DNA of 64,000 nt. It comes from Alteromonas sp. V450. GTDB taxonomy: Bacteria; Pseudomonadota; Gammaproteobacteria; Enterobacterales; Alteromonadaceae. The stretch lies in NCBI RefSeq assembly GCF_001885075.1, contig NZ_MODU01000004.1:3906001-3970000 (forward strand). The letters are read 5' to 3'. The notes below the pieces were generated by a model. It was not told the origin of the DNA and did no database searches. It saw only the letters and a list, made by a program, of their open reading frames with translations. The stretch's first letter is position 1. Every line of letters begins with the position of its first letter. Positions 9,138-19,145 of this stretch are shown in pieces. The translations under genes were made by a program, and so were the position numbers.

Positions 9138-10763
9138 TCACTCTAATTTAAATCGATTTGCTATTTCTGTTATCGCCAAGCAACTCGCTCTTAGAGCTTG
9201 ACTTGCAGACGCCAACTCATCAGCAGTACGTAGGCTATTATCCGCTGCGCCAGAGAGTGCATTAATGCGCACATTGACTTCATTCGCAGCTTCGGCTTGC
9301 TGTTCGGTTGCACGAGCAATCTCGCTACTCATACCTGATATTTCCGTCATGAGCCTGTCGGCTTCTTGTAAGTTTTGATTGGCCTCGATAGCGTTATCAA
9401 CGGTTTTTGTAGATGCCTGTTGACTCACTTTAACTGCATCAACCGCGTTTTTAGCGTTGCTCTGAAGCTTTTCAATCATGGCCTGAATTTCATCAGTGCT
9501 TTGGCCTGTGCGACTTGCCAATGTGCGTACTTCATCTGCAACAACAGCAAACCCTCTGCCTTGCTCTCCTGCTCTTGCTGCCTCGATAGCGGCATTGAGT
9601 GCCAATAAATTGGTCTGTTCGGCAATGCCTCGAATCACATCTAAAACCGCCCCAATACTGTCGGTTTGTGCCGCAAGTTCTGTTACAACGGCACTCACGC
9701 TTTCAATATCAGACGTAAGAGAGCGTATATCGCTCACTGTGTTTTCAACAACGGTTGTGCCATTTTGAACATTAGTTCTTGCGCTGGTCGTACTTTTTTC
9801 TGCAGAGTCTGCGTTACTGCTCACATCATTAATTTGCGTGGTCATTTCTTCCATCGCAGCGGCTACTTGCAGCATATTTTCGTTTTGTGTTTGAGCTTGT
9901 GTGTTGCTGTTTTTACTTGAATTTTCAACAAGCTCTGCCTGCTGAGATAGGGTGTTGATGTTGCTGCGGATCCCAATCAAAGAATGACGCATTTTTTCGG
10001 TATATTGATTAAAGTACCTAGCTAAACGCGTGACTTCGTCTTGCCCTGTCTCTGGCAAAAAGCGGGTCAAATCACCTTCACCTTGGGAAATATCCTTCAT
10101 CCGTTCGGTAACTTCTTGAACCGGCTTCACAATACTGCCGCCGATCACGTAAATTAAAAACACTACCAGGATGATACTGATTACACAAAACACGATAATG
10201 AGATTTCTTAAATGCGCGTATTCAGCATCTAGATTAGTAAGATATATCCCTGACCCTACTGTCCAGCCCCAAGGTTTGAATTCTTTCACGTAGGAAATTT
10301 TCTCAGTAGGTACTTCTTCGCCAGGAAGCGGCCAAACATAGTCGACAAATCCGTCTCCCTTGGCTTTAATTTTTTGGGCCATTTCAATAAAAAATGCTTT
10401 ACCGTTGCCGTCCTTAAACGTACGTAAATCTTGCCCATCAAGTGAAGGCTTTATTGGGTGCATTACCATGGTAGGTGTCTGATCTTGGATCCAAAAATAA
10501 TTGCTGCCGTCATACCTGAGTGCTTTTACCGATGCCAGCGCAAGCTGTTTCGCTTCGACTTCATCAATATCGCTTCTTTGCGCGAAGCTTCCCAGCATAG
10601 TGTGAACGACTTCTACCAAGTGTTGATTTTCATCGTATGATTTTTGTTTTAGTGCTTCGTAATGCCTATTTAGCACCACTGCGGTAAGTACAATGAATAG
10701 TAAAGCAACCAGGGCAACAATAACGCCCAGTCGCTGAATAAGGCTGAGTTTTCTTAACCACAT
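9138..10763 (-). CDS. Methyl-accepting chemotaxis protein with single Cache sensor
   Basis: Transmembrane chemoreceptor that feeds a CheA/CheW array. Two membrane segments (about residues 10-30 and 188-210) flank a periplasmic sCache_2 domain ([30 protein letters not shown]), a family that often senses short organic acids; the ligand here cannot be read. A HAMP domain (about 210-262) and a long coiled-coil signalling domain follow, with the hairpin tip [20 protein letters not shown] and [15 protein letters not shown]. There is no C-terminal CheR-binding pentapeptide; the chain ends FKLE. The gene is monocistronic. A weak sigma-28-like promoter is at 10837-10863. Confidence 0.95.
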   Translation of the reverse strand: MWLRKLSLIQRLGVIVALVALLFIVLTAVVLNRHYEALKQKSYDENQHLVEVVHTMLGSFAQRSDIDEVEAKQLALASVKALRYDGSNYFWIQDQTPTMVMHPIKPSLDGQDLRTFKDGNGKAFFIEMAQKIKAKGDGFVDYVWPLPGEEVPTEKISYVKEFKPWGWTVGSGIYLTNLDAEYAHLRNLIIVFCVISIILVVFLIYVIGGSIVKPVQEVTERMKDISQGEGDLTRFLPETGQDEVTRLARYFNQYTEKMRHSLIGIRSNINTLSQQAELVENSSKNSNTQAQTQNENMLQVAAAMEEMTTQINDVSSNADSAEKSTTSARTNVQNGTTVVENTVSDIRSLTSDIESVSAVVTELAAQTDSIGAVLDVIRGIAEQTNLLALNAAIEAARAGEQGRGFAVVADEVRTLASRTGQSTDEIQAMIEKLQSNAKNAVDAVKVSQQASTKTVDNAIEANQNLQEADRLMTEISGMSSEIARATEQQAEAANEVNVRINALSGAADNSLRTADELASASQALRASCLAITEIANRFKLE

Positions 10764-10836
10764 AAGGCAATATCCAATTATTTAGTATTCTTGTTTCTAG
10801 ATAGTGTAGACGCTTTTTCAACTTCTACTTATGTGA

Positions 10837-10863
10837 TTATCGACATCATCAATAAATTCTAAA
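10837..10863 (-). promoter_or_regulatory. Possible sigma-28 promoter of the chemoreceptor
   Basis: On the minus strand GTCGATAA (7/8 match to the FliA -10 GCCGATAA) lies 11 nt after TTTAGAAT, which matches the -35 TAAAGTTT at only 4 of 8 positions. Spacing and gene function fit; the -35 is weak. The start codon is about 70 nt downstream. Confidence 0.35.
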
Positions 10864-10894
10864 TCACTTAAACGATGACGCGCGCTAGCCAACG

Positions 10895-11353
10895 CTACCG
10901 GTTTAATGGAAGTAGTGTGGATGATTTGAGTTCCCGCAATGCTATGCTCGACGATATATCAGAAATGCCTGGCAACTTCCGCAATACCGTATCTACAAAT
11001 TGACTGTAATCGTCTAAATCCTTAGCCACAACCTGCAATAAAAAGTCAGCATTTCCCGTAGTGTTATGGCAACTAAGTACGTTGTCGCAATTACTGATAA
11101 TGGCTTCAAATTCAGCGGTTGTCTTTGTGTCATGAGCAATATAGGTAAGCTGCACAAACGCCAACACGCCGTAGCCCAACTTGCGTTTGTTCAAGTTTGC
11201 TTGGTAACTCTCAATGTACCCCTCGCTTTCTAAACGTTTAACACGCCTCCAACAAGGGGTTTCACTCATATTTAGCATTTCAGCCAGCTTGGCGTTTGAC
11301 AGTTTCCCGTCTTGCTGAAGCAACGCTAAAATTTTCTTATCTACATTATCCAT
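10895..11353 (-). CDS. Lrp/AsnC family transcriptional regulator
   Basis: A 152-aa feast/famine regulator. An N-terminal winged helix-turn-helix (about residues 2-55: KILALLQQDGKLSNAKLAEMLNMSETPCWRRVKRLE) is given in part by LSNAKLAEMLNMSETPC. The C-terminal RAM ligand-binding domain (about 65-145) contains the conserved GNADFLLQVVAKDLDDY stretch. It is divergent from the alcohol dehydrogenase (176-bp gap) and 1.5 kb from putA. Lrp-type regulators often control a neighbouring amino-acid catabolic gene, so putA or the dehydrogenase is a reasonable target, but this is inference. Confidence 0.92.
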   Translation of the reverse strand: MDNVDKKILALLQQDGKLSNAKLAEMLNMSETPCWRRVKRLESEGYIESYQANLNKRKLGYGVLAFVQLTYIAHDTKTTAEFEAIISNCDNVLSCHNTTGNADFLLQVVAKDLDDYSQFVDTVLRKLPGISDISSSIALRELKSSTLLPLNR

Positions 11354-11529
11354 GCTTTTCTTTGCGTCCGGTTTGGCAGATTCTTTCTTTAACTTAGCAT
11401 TGCTTGAAAGGTTCTTGCAATTTTAGCGGGCCAGGCCAAACAAAAAGCAAGATTATTTCTTAACTATTAGCGTAATCTTAACAACTGTCTTTGGGTGTTT
11501 ATTAAACATATTTTTAAGGGGCTGTAATT

Positions 11530-12576
<1,047 letters not shown>

Positions 12577-12873
12577 AAAGCAGTGACGATTCAGCGACAT
12601 GTAAAATGTCATCTAACGCACTGACTACGTAGCTTGACAGAGAAACTGAAAAACTTTGTGGGTGAGGGCTTGGCAGGGCATTTTTGTGTGCTACCATCCG
12701 CGCAAATTTGGTCCTGTCGTGATCTTCATCCAAAAGTATAAAGTTAAAAGAAGTACGACAGGTCAACGCAGGGTTTCGACTTTGCTTGTTATTTAGCCGC
12801 TTCCATGTAACCGTGGGCAGTCTTACACGGCGGGAACGCTTTTTATTACAGCTATTTCTATGAAAGGGTTGCA
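12577..12873. other. putA upstream region
   Basis: This 297-bp gap holds no convincing ORF. A short inverted repeat CCGTG/CACGG (about 12811-12830) lies 45 bp before putA, followed by CGGGAACGCTTTTTATT, which could be a weak terminator of the upstream dehydrogenase transcript or a leader hairpin. No clear operator or promoter could be assigned by eye. Confidence 0.3.
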
Positions 12874-15800
12874 ATGCTCATTAACGACACACTTCATACA
12901 ACTTCACCCCTACGCCAGCGCATAAGAGACTACTATCGCATTAGTGAGTCTGTGGCTGTGGATCAAATCCTTCCTATCGCCGAGGTTAATCCGCGTGCGC
13001 GAAGCCGTGCATGGGAACGCGCTCGTAAGATGGTACTTCAAATTCGCCGCGAACAAGAAGGGCACGGTGGTGTTGACGCACTATTAAATGAGTACTCGCT
13101 ATCTACGGCTGAGGGCGTGGTACTGATGTGCTTGGCTGAAGCCTTGCTGCGTGTGCCAGACAAAGCCACTCAAGATGAGCTTATTCGTGACAAGCTGTCT
13201 CAGGGACAATGGACCCCTCACTTGGGGAATTCAGAGTCGTTATTTGTTAACGCATCGGCGTGGGGCTTGTTGTTTACGGGCAACATGGTGAACTATGCTG
13301 ATAAGCGCAAGAAAGAACAGTTTGGCTTGTTAAAACAAACCCTTGGCCGCTTGGGTGAACCTGTTATTCGCCGCGCTATGAATATTGCTATGCGCGTTAT
13401 GGGTCGTCAGTTCGTTATGGGCGAAACCATTGAAGACGCGGTAGAACGCGCTAAAGATAAAGAAACCAAAGGATACGTATATTCTTACGACATGCTAGGC
13501 GAAGGCGCGCGAACAATGCGTGACGCTGAGCGTTACTACGATGCGTACGTGAAAGCCATTAAAGTTATCGGTAAAGCGGCTAACGGACGTGGGCCTAAGC
13601 GTTCACCGGGAATATCGGTAAAGCTTTCTGCTATTCACCCTCGCTTTGAATTTTCCCACCGCGAACGCGCCATGGCTGATATTCCGCCGCGCTTAAAAGC
13701 GCTGTGTATGATGGCAAAAGAATACGATATCGGCTTAACGGTAGATGCAGAAGAAGCTGACCGTTTAGAGCTTTCTCTAGACATTATTGAAGCTGTATTT
13801 CGCGATGAAGACCTTAACGGTTGGACAGGCTTTGGTCTAGCCGTTCAGGCATACCAAAAACGTGCAATCCACGTTATAGAACACTTACGTGAACTTACTC
13901 TAGAAGTAGGCCGCCCACTAATGGTGCGTTTGGTTAAAGGCGCCTATTGGGATACTGAAATTAAACTTACTCAGCAAGCGGGCCTTGAAGAGTTCCCTGT
14001 ATTTACCCGAAAGTCCTCAACAGATGTGTCATACCACGCCTGTGCGAACCGCTTACTTGAGTATCGCGACACCATTTACCCGCAGTTTGCCACTCACAAT
14101 GCTTACACCGCGTCTGTCATTGTTGAGCTTGCCGGTGACGACAAAGAAGGTTTTGAATTCCAGTGTCTACATGGAATGGGCGATACCCTATACGATCAGG
14201 TGGTAACGCAGGATAAGATCCAGTGCCGTGTTTATGCGCCTGTAGGTGAACACGAAGACTTATTGGCCTATCTAGTACGTCGTCTTCTTGAAAACGGTGC
14301 GAACTCGTCGTTTGTAAACGCCATCGTTGATGACGAAAAACCGGTTGAGTCTTTGCTTGAGGATCCGGTAGAAAAAACACAACGCCTGAAAGTACGTTAT
14401 AACAAGTTGATCAAAACCCCACGTGGGCTGTATGCGCCAGAGCGCGATAACTCGCGTGGTCTGGACCTAACCGACACCAACGCGGTAACGGCGCTTAAAC
14501 ATGAACTTGAACGCTGGCAGGACTACTACAAAGTAACCGGTGAAGTGCCAGAAGGTGCGACAGCGGTACTTAGCCCAACTAACCACAACGACGTGGTAGG
14601 GTATCACCATTACGCTACGCCTGATGATATGCGCAAAGCATTAGATGAAGCCGAAGCAGGGTTTGAAGGTTGGTCTAAACGCGATGTTAGCGAGCGCGCT
14701 GAAATACTCAATCGAACAGCAGATGCGCTTGAGCGCCACATGGCTGAGCTTATCGCTATCTGTATGCGTGAAGCGGGTAAAGTAGCGCAAGACAGTATTG
14801 ATGAAGTGCGTGAAGCCGTTGATTTCTGTCGCTACTATGCGGCGCGTGCAGAAGAGCTTGCTGAAGATCAACGCTTACTGCCTCGTGGTGTTGTACTGTG
14901 TATCAGTCCGTGGAACTTCCCGCTAGCCATTTTCTTAGGCCAAGTGGCAGCGGCACTTGTAACAGGTAATACGGTTATTGCTAAGCCTGCTGAACAAACC
15001 AGCATTATTGCGCAGCGTGCGGTAGATATTATGCACTCGGTAGGCCTGCCAGAAGATGCATTGAAACTTATTGTGTCGCCTGGTAAAGAAGTAGGCGAAA
15101 CCCTTCTTCCAGACGATCGCATCAAAGCGGTAATGTTCACAGGTTCAACGCAAACCGGTACGTTAATTTCTCAAGTACTTGCAGAACGGGGTGGCGAACA
15201 GGTGCCATTGATTGCAGAGACAGGCGGTCAAAACTGTATGATTGTTGATTCAACTGCACTGCCAGAGCAGGTAGTTGACGATGTGATCCATTCAGGTTTC
15301 CAAAGTGCCGGTCAGCGCTGTTCAGCGCTTCGCGTTTTATTTGTGCAAGAGGAAATTGCAGACGACCTAATCGAAATGCTAATTGGTGCTATGAAAGAGC
15401 TTACCGTTGGCGACCCAACGCAGCTTGCTACCGATGTTGGCCCTGTAATTGACGAGAAGGCGCTCAAGAGCCTGACTGACCATCAACAGTATATGGAAGA
15501 TAAAGCTAAGCTGCTTTATCGCAACGAAATGCCAGCAGGCTTTGAAGACGGTACTTTCTTTGCGCCGACCTTGTATGAAATCAAGAACATCGATGTGCTT
15601 GAAAAAGAAGTGTTCGGCCCAGTGGTGCATATTGTTCGCTTTAAGTCGAAAGACCTTGATAGTGTGCTGGAACAAATCAATGGCACAGGTTACGGCCTCA
15701 CCATGGGCATTCACTCGCGTATTGAAGAGCGTGCTAATGAACTAGCAGCTAAGAGCCGCGCGGGTAACGTGTACATTAACCGCAACATGATTGGCGCTAT

Positions 15801-16671
15801 TGTTGGCGTTCAGCCTTTTGGCGGACGAGGGCTGTCTGGTACAGGTCCAAAAGCGGGTGGTCCTAACTATCTGCCTCGCTTAATGATGGAACGTGCCACA
15901 CCTAAGCCATCGCACATTGATGATGTAGACGGTACTGATGCAGCGCTTGTCGGTGATGAACAGATTGCCGAGCGTGCGCACGTAATGATGGATAAAGCGA
16001 AAGCGGTAGAAGTGCAGTGGCGTCATACGCCGCTGAATGACCGTATTTCTATGGTACGTCAGCTTCTTGCAAAAATTGCTAAAGTAGACATCGTTGACGA
16101 GCTTGCTGATGACTTGAACCGTACGCTTGCGACGGCGCGACAGCAGCTAACCAGCGTTGAACGCAAGCTTGCCAAGCCTCAAACCTTGCCAGGCCCAACA
16201 GGTGAATCGAACAAGCTTTACTTAGAGCCTCGCGGAATCTTGGTGTGTTTCGCCGATAAGGAAGTAACCTTCGAATACTGGTTACTGTCTATTGTGACCG
16301 CGCTATCAACGGGTAACCCGGTAGTATCAGTTGTGTCTGAAATCTTCTATGAAGAAGCCGTTGAGATTCAAAACAAGTTTGAATCAACTGGCGCACCAAA
16401 AGGCTTATTCCAGGTAGCGCGTCTTGCTCATTTAGATACCTTGCTAATGGACGAAGATTTGTCTGGTGTGGTGGTCGACTCTGGTACTGAGCGTACTGCG
16501 CGTATTACAGCAATGCTGTCATCTCGCGAAGGGGCTATCTTGCCGGTTATCACAGCTGAATATAACGATAATCTTATTCAGCGTTTGATGACCGAAAAAA
16601 CCATTAGTATCGACACTACGGCATCGGGTGGTAACACATCGCTGATGACCCTGGTTGAAGACGATGAATAA
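12874..16671 (+). CDS. putA: Bifunctional proline dehydrogenase / glutamate semialdehyde dehydrogenase
   Basis: Oxidises proline to glutamate in two steps with FAD and NAD, channelling the intermediate P5C. The order is an alpha-helical arm, a PRODH barrel (about residues 190-490, including SVKLSAIHPRFE and VRLVKGAYWDTEIK), an ALDH domain (about 560-1010) with catalytic Glu782 in AETGGQ and Cys816 in SAGQRCSALR, and a C-terminal ALDH-superfamily domain (about 1060-1265), the long type-B architecture. At 1265 aa it lacks the N-terminal ribbon-helix-helix DNA-binding domain of the 1320-aa E. coli enzyme, so it cannot repress itself and regulation must come from elsewhere. An AAAGGG ribosome site precedes the ATG. 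It ends at the shared terminator at 16688-16721. Confidence 0.97.
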   Translation: MLINDTLHTTSPLRQRIRDYYRISESVAVDQILPIAEVNPRARSRAWERARKMVLQIRREQEGHGGVDALLNEYSLSTAEGVVLMCLAEALLRVPDKATQDELIRDKLSQGQWTPHLGNSESLFVNASAWGLLFTGNMVNYADKRKKEQFGLLKQTLGRLGEPVIRRAMNIAMRVMGRQFVMGETIEDAVERAKDKETKGYVYSYDMLGEGARTMRDAERYYDAYVKAIKVIGKAANGRGPKRSPGISVKLSAIHPRFEFSHRERAMADIPPRLKALCMMAKEYDIGLTVDAEEADRLELSLDIIEAVFRDEDLNGWTGFGLAVQAYQKRAIHVIEHLRELTLEVGRPLMVRLVKGAYWDTEIKLTQQAGLEEFPVFTRKSSTDVSYHACANRLLEYRDTIYPQFATHNAYTASVIVELAGDDKEGFEFQCLHGMGDTLYDQVVTQDKIQCRVYAPVGEHEDLLAYLVRRLLENGANSSFVNAIVDDEKPVESLLEDPVEKTQRLKVRYNKLIKTPRGLYAPERDNSRGLDLTDTNAVTALKHELERWQDYYKVTGEVPEGATAVLSPTNHNDVVGYHHYATPDDMRKALDEAEAGFEGWSKRDVSERAEILNRTADALERHMAELIAICMREAGKVAQDSIDEVREAVDFCRYYAARAEELAEDQRLLPRGVVLCISPWNFPLAIFLGQVAAALVTGNTVIAKPAEQTSIIAQRAVDIMHSVGLPEDALKLIVSPGKEVGETLLPDDRIKAVMFTGSTQTGTLISQVLAERGGEQVPLIAETGGQNCMIVDSTALPEQVVDDVIHSGFQSAGQRCSALRVLFVQEEIADDLIEMLIGAMKELTVGDPTQLATDVGPVIDEKALKSLTDHQQYMEDKAKLLYRNEMPAGFEDGTFFAPTLYEIKNIDVLEKEVFGPVVHIVRFKSKDLDSVLEQINGTGYGLTMGIHSRIEERANELAAKSRAGNVYINRNMIGAIVGVQPFGGRGLSGTGPKAGGPNYLPRLMMERATPKPSHIDDVDGTDAALVGDEQIAERAHVMMDKAKAVEVQWRHTPLNDRISMVRQLLAKIAKVDIVDELADDLNRTLATARQQLTSVERKLAKPQTLPGPTGESNKLYLEPRGILVCFADKEVTFEYWLLSIVTALSTGNPVVSVVSEIFYEEAVEIQNKFESTGAPKGLFQVARLAHLDTLLMDEDLSGVVVDSGTERTARITAMLSSREGAILPVITAEYNDNLIQRLMTEKTISIDTTASGGNTSLMTLVEDDE

Positions 16672-16687
16672 TCAGTAAATGAAAAAC

Positions 16688-16721
16688 AAAAATGGCCAGC
16701 GTTAAACCTGGCCATTTTTTT
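16688..16721. terminator. Bidirectional terminator after putA
   Basis: AAAAATGGCCAG pairs with CTGGCCATTTTT around CGTTAAAC, followed by seven T on the plus strand and preceded by A runs for the minus strand. It separates convergent putA and the SH3 protein gene. Confidence 0.9.
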
Positions 16722-16750
16722 ATTGTGTTACTAAAACTCGGTGCCTAGCG

Positions 16751-17353
16751 CTACATCCACTCGCTGTTTCTACGCTTGCGCTTGGGAAGATAAGTTAACA
16801 TTACGCCAAGTAAAATACCTACGCCTGCTACCATACCACCACGTGTAAACCAGGTAACCAGCTCATCTTTGTTCGCGCTATCTACTTTGGCGGTAAGACG
16901 GATTATTTCAGAGGCTTGTTCTTCGCTGGTGGTTGTAAGCGTTGATACTTGCTGTCGAGCGTCGTTTAGCTGTTGGCGAAGTCTAGCGTTTTCAGACTGC
17001 GTAGCTTGCAGCGCGCTCTGACTTTCCGCCAGCTTCTCGCTGACAATTGGCAATTGTTCTGCCTGGGACATGGTGTTTGACACAAATCGGCTTTCTACCC
17101 AGCCTTTGCGACCTTCATCGTCGGTAATTTGTGTGAATTCAGCCTCAGTATTTTGTTCTATAACGGTAATCGGCGTTCCCGCCTCAATCGATCCTAATAT
17201 GCGATAGTTACGGCCAGGCCCAGTATGCATAAAAACAAACAAGTCATCTCTGATATAGTGTGCCGAAGACGCTTCCATTTCTGCCGCATCTTGTAGGGAG
17301 AATGCTTGAAAAGAGCACACAAAAAGGGCAGCTGCTAACCACTTTCGAATCAT
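16751..17353 (-). CDS. SH3-domain protein of the YgiM/TIGR04211 family
   Basis: A 200-aa envelope protein: an N-terminal signal peptide (IRKWLAAALFVCSFQAFS), a bacterial SH3 domain (about residues 28-90, LFVFMHTGPGRNYRILGSIE and GWVESRFV), a coiled coil (about 100-165), then one C-terminal membrane helix and a basic tail (KRKRR). This is the YgiM architecture. Start chosen at 17353, where the signal peptide begins; an in-frame upstream ATG at 17443 would add 30 residues that hide the signal. It is divergent from a CYTH-CHAD gene, reproducing the E. coli ygiM-ygiF pairing. The role is unknown, probably peptidoglycan-associated. Confidence 0.85.
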   Translation of the reverse strand: MIRKWLAAALFVCSFQAFSLQDAAEMEASSAHYIRDDLFVFMHTGPGRNYRILGSIEAGTPITVIEQNTEAEFTQITDDEGRKGWVESRFVSNTMSQAEQLPIVSEKLAESQSALQATQSENARLRQQLNDARQQVSTLTTTSEEQASEIIRLTAKVDSANKDELVTWFTRGGMVAGVGILLGVMLTYLPKRKRRNSEWM

Positions 17354-17511
17354 ATGAAGTCCAATTTTAGAATTTAAAACATAAAGATGGTATTGGTTGA
17401 CCGCGACAAAGGCAAGTTTGTTCCAATTAAGGTTGATAAACATGTGTCAAGGTTTACGGATTACCGTTGCGAAAACAAAATGACGAAGGTAAGGTGTGAG
17501 CATTCCAAGCT

Positions 17512-19092
17512 TTGCCTCGCGCAACTATGTCGGTAAAAGAATTGTCGGTAAAAGAATTGTCAGAAAAAAAATTGTCAGAAAAAGAATCGCCAGAAATAGA
17601 ATTAAAATTTGTCACTGACGATAATGCGCATCAGGCTTTCGAACAAAGCGTGCTTCCTCTTTTTCAAAAACACGATCTTAAAGTGATATCGCATGAAGAA
17701 ATGCGGTTAGAGAATGACTATTACGACAACGATAAGCGCGATTTTCAACGCCACAAAATGGGCTTTCGAGTCCGTGGAAATAACGGCATATATGAACAAA
17801 CGCTCAAAACAAACGGCGTTGTCAGCGGAGGGCTTCATCAGCGCAATGAATATAATGTTGCGCTCAACACGGCAACGCCAGATCTGACGCTTTTTGAAGA
17901 CAAGGTATGGCCACAAGAGTGGAATGTAGCAACCGTCAACACTACACTATCTAAGCAATTTAGTACTCACTTTACGCGTAATGCTTATAAAGTGTCGCTG
18001 CCATCAGGGACGGTAGAGATTGTGCTTGATTGTGGCGAGGCAACGACAGATAAAGCATCGTCGCCAATTAATGAAATTGAGCTCGAACTAATGGATGGCG
18101 ACATTAATAGTCTGTTTTTGTTAGCGGAGCTTATTAATGACAACATGCCGGTACGGCTGAGCGATGTGTCAAAAGCTGCACAAGGCTATCAGTTACTTCA
18201 TGGTTTCAATGCTAAAGTACGTCCGCTTCCCGACTTTCTCGCGTTAGAAGACACTGTATCAACCGAGGAGGCATTTTGTTTAGCGATGCAAACGGCGCTG
18301 TCGCATTGGCAATACCATGAATATGTTTTTTGTGAAAGCGGCTCAATAAAAATGCTCGGTGAAGTTGCAAAAAGTATCCGGTTACTGCTGCAAAGTGTGT
18401 CGCTTTATTTACCCGTTTTGCAGTGCCCTGAACTGCTAGAACTCCATAAAAAATTACTTGCACATGCTCAGAAATGGAGCTGGCAAGATGACTTACAAAG
18501 CTTACGATATTTGTTGTCTAAGAAAAGTCTTTTTAATAAAACACTGAGCAAACACGCCGCGCTGGTGAGCTATTTACAAGGTAGACAAACAGGCTTAATT
18601 CAGGCGCACAAACCAGAAAAGCTGTTTTTTGACAACGATGCGACCGATATTAAGCTTAGCGCAATTCGTCTAATTCAGAATAAGCCATGGCGAAGCGCTT
18701 CAACAGGTTTTGATCATCCGGTACTTGACCACGCTAAAGGATGGCTTTCTCAGGGCTGGCAAACGGTGCAGCAAAGCATGCCTCTTAGTAAGACAATGGG
18801 ACCGGCCAATTATTCAGCGATAGAGATCTTGCTTCGCCAGACGCTGTGGAGTGGATTTTTACTCGGCGATTTGTTTGTTGAAGAGCGAGGTAATTTCAGA
18901 GCCCCTTGGTTAGACCTGCTGACGGGAATTGACGAACTTAATGCACTTTTGATGTTAAAACAATCGGTTGACGATGCCGAGTTGGAATCACAAAACGAAC
19001 TGCGCTCGTGGGCTGCGGAAAAATTATCAACACTTATTCGCGTAATGGAGCGGACCCGAGCGGTCGCTATGCAGCGCGATATTTACTGGTAA
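17512..19092 (+). CDS. ygiF: CYTH-CHAD inorganic triphosphatase (YgiF-like)
   Basis: CYTH enzymes hydrolyse inorganic triphosphate with divalent metals, and the CHAD domain may bind polyphosphate. The CYTH signature ExExK is visible as EIELK (Glu28-Lys32), followed by the arginine/lysine ladder (GFRVRGNNG, YEQTLKT) and EIELELMDGD. The His-rich helical CHAD part (about residues 265-520) is rather divergent. Length is 526 aa against 433 in E. coli. The N-terminus holds four near-identical 15-bp repeats (17530-17589). The start is uncertain: TTG at 17512 or ATG at 17527; an in-frame stop at 17497 excludes anything earlier. glnE, the usual next gene, is absent. Confidence 0.85.
   Translation: MPRATMSVKELSVKELSEKKLSEKESPEIELKFVTDDNAHQAFEQSVLPLFQKHDLKVISHEEMRLENDYYDNDKRDFQRHKMGFRVRGNNGIYEQTLKTNGVVSGGLHQRNEYNVALNTATPDLTLFEDKVWPQEWNVATVNTTLSKQFSTHFTRNAYKVSLPSGTVEIVLDCGEATTDKASSPINEIELELMDGDINSLFLLAELINDNMPVRLSDVSKAAQGYQLLHGFNAKVRPLPDFLALEDTVSTEEAFCLAMQTALSHWQYHEYVFCESGSIKMLGEVAKSIRLLLQSVSLYLPVLQCPELLELHKKLLAHAQKWSWQDDLQSLRYLLSKKSLFNKTLSKHAALVSYLQGRQTGLIQAHKPEKLFFDNDATDIKLSAIRLIQNKPWRSASTGFDHPVLDHAKGWLSQGWQTVQQSMPLSKTMGPANYSAIEILLRQTLWSGFLLGDLFVEERGNFRAPWLDLLTGIDELNALLMLKQSVDDAELESQNELRSWAAEKLSTLIRVMERTRAVAMQRDIYW
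17530..17589 (+). repeat. 15-bp tandem repeat encoding (S-x-K-x-L) units
   Basis: Two identical copies of TCGGTAAAAGAATTG are followed by two variant copies (TCAGAAAAAAAATTG and TCAGAAAAAGAATCG). They add SVKEL, SVKEL, SEKKL and SEKES just before the catalytic EIELK motif. The period is a multiple of three, so copy-number change keeps the frame. Confidence 0.9.
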
Positions 19093-19145
19093 TATGTGTT
19101 GCACTTGTATCAAATGATAACACGCTTGTTTGGACACACCCTGTG

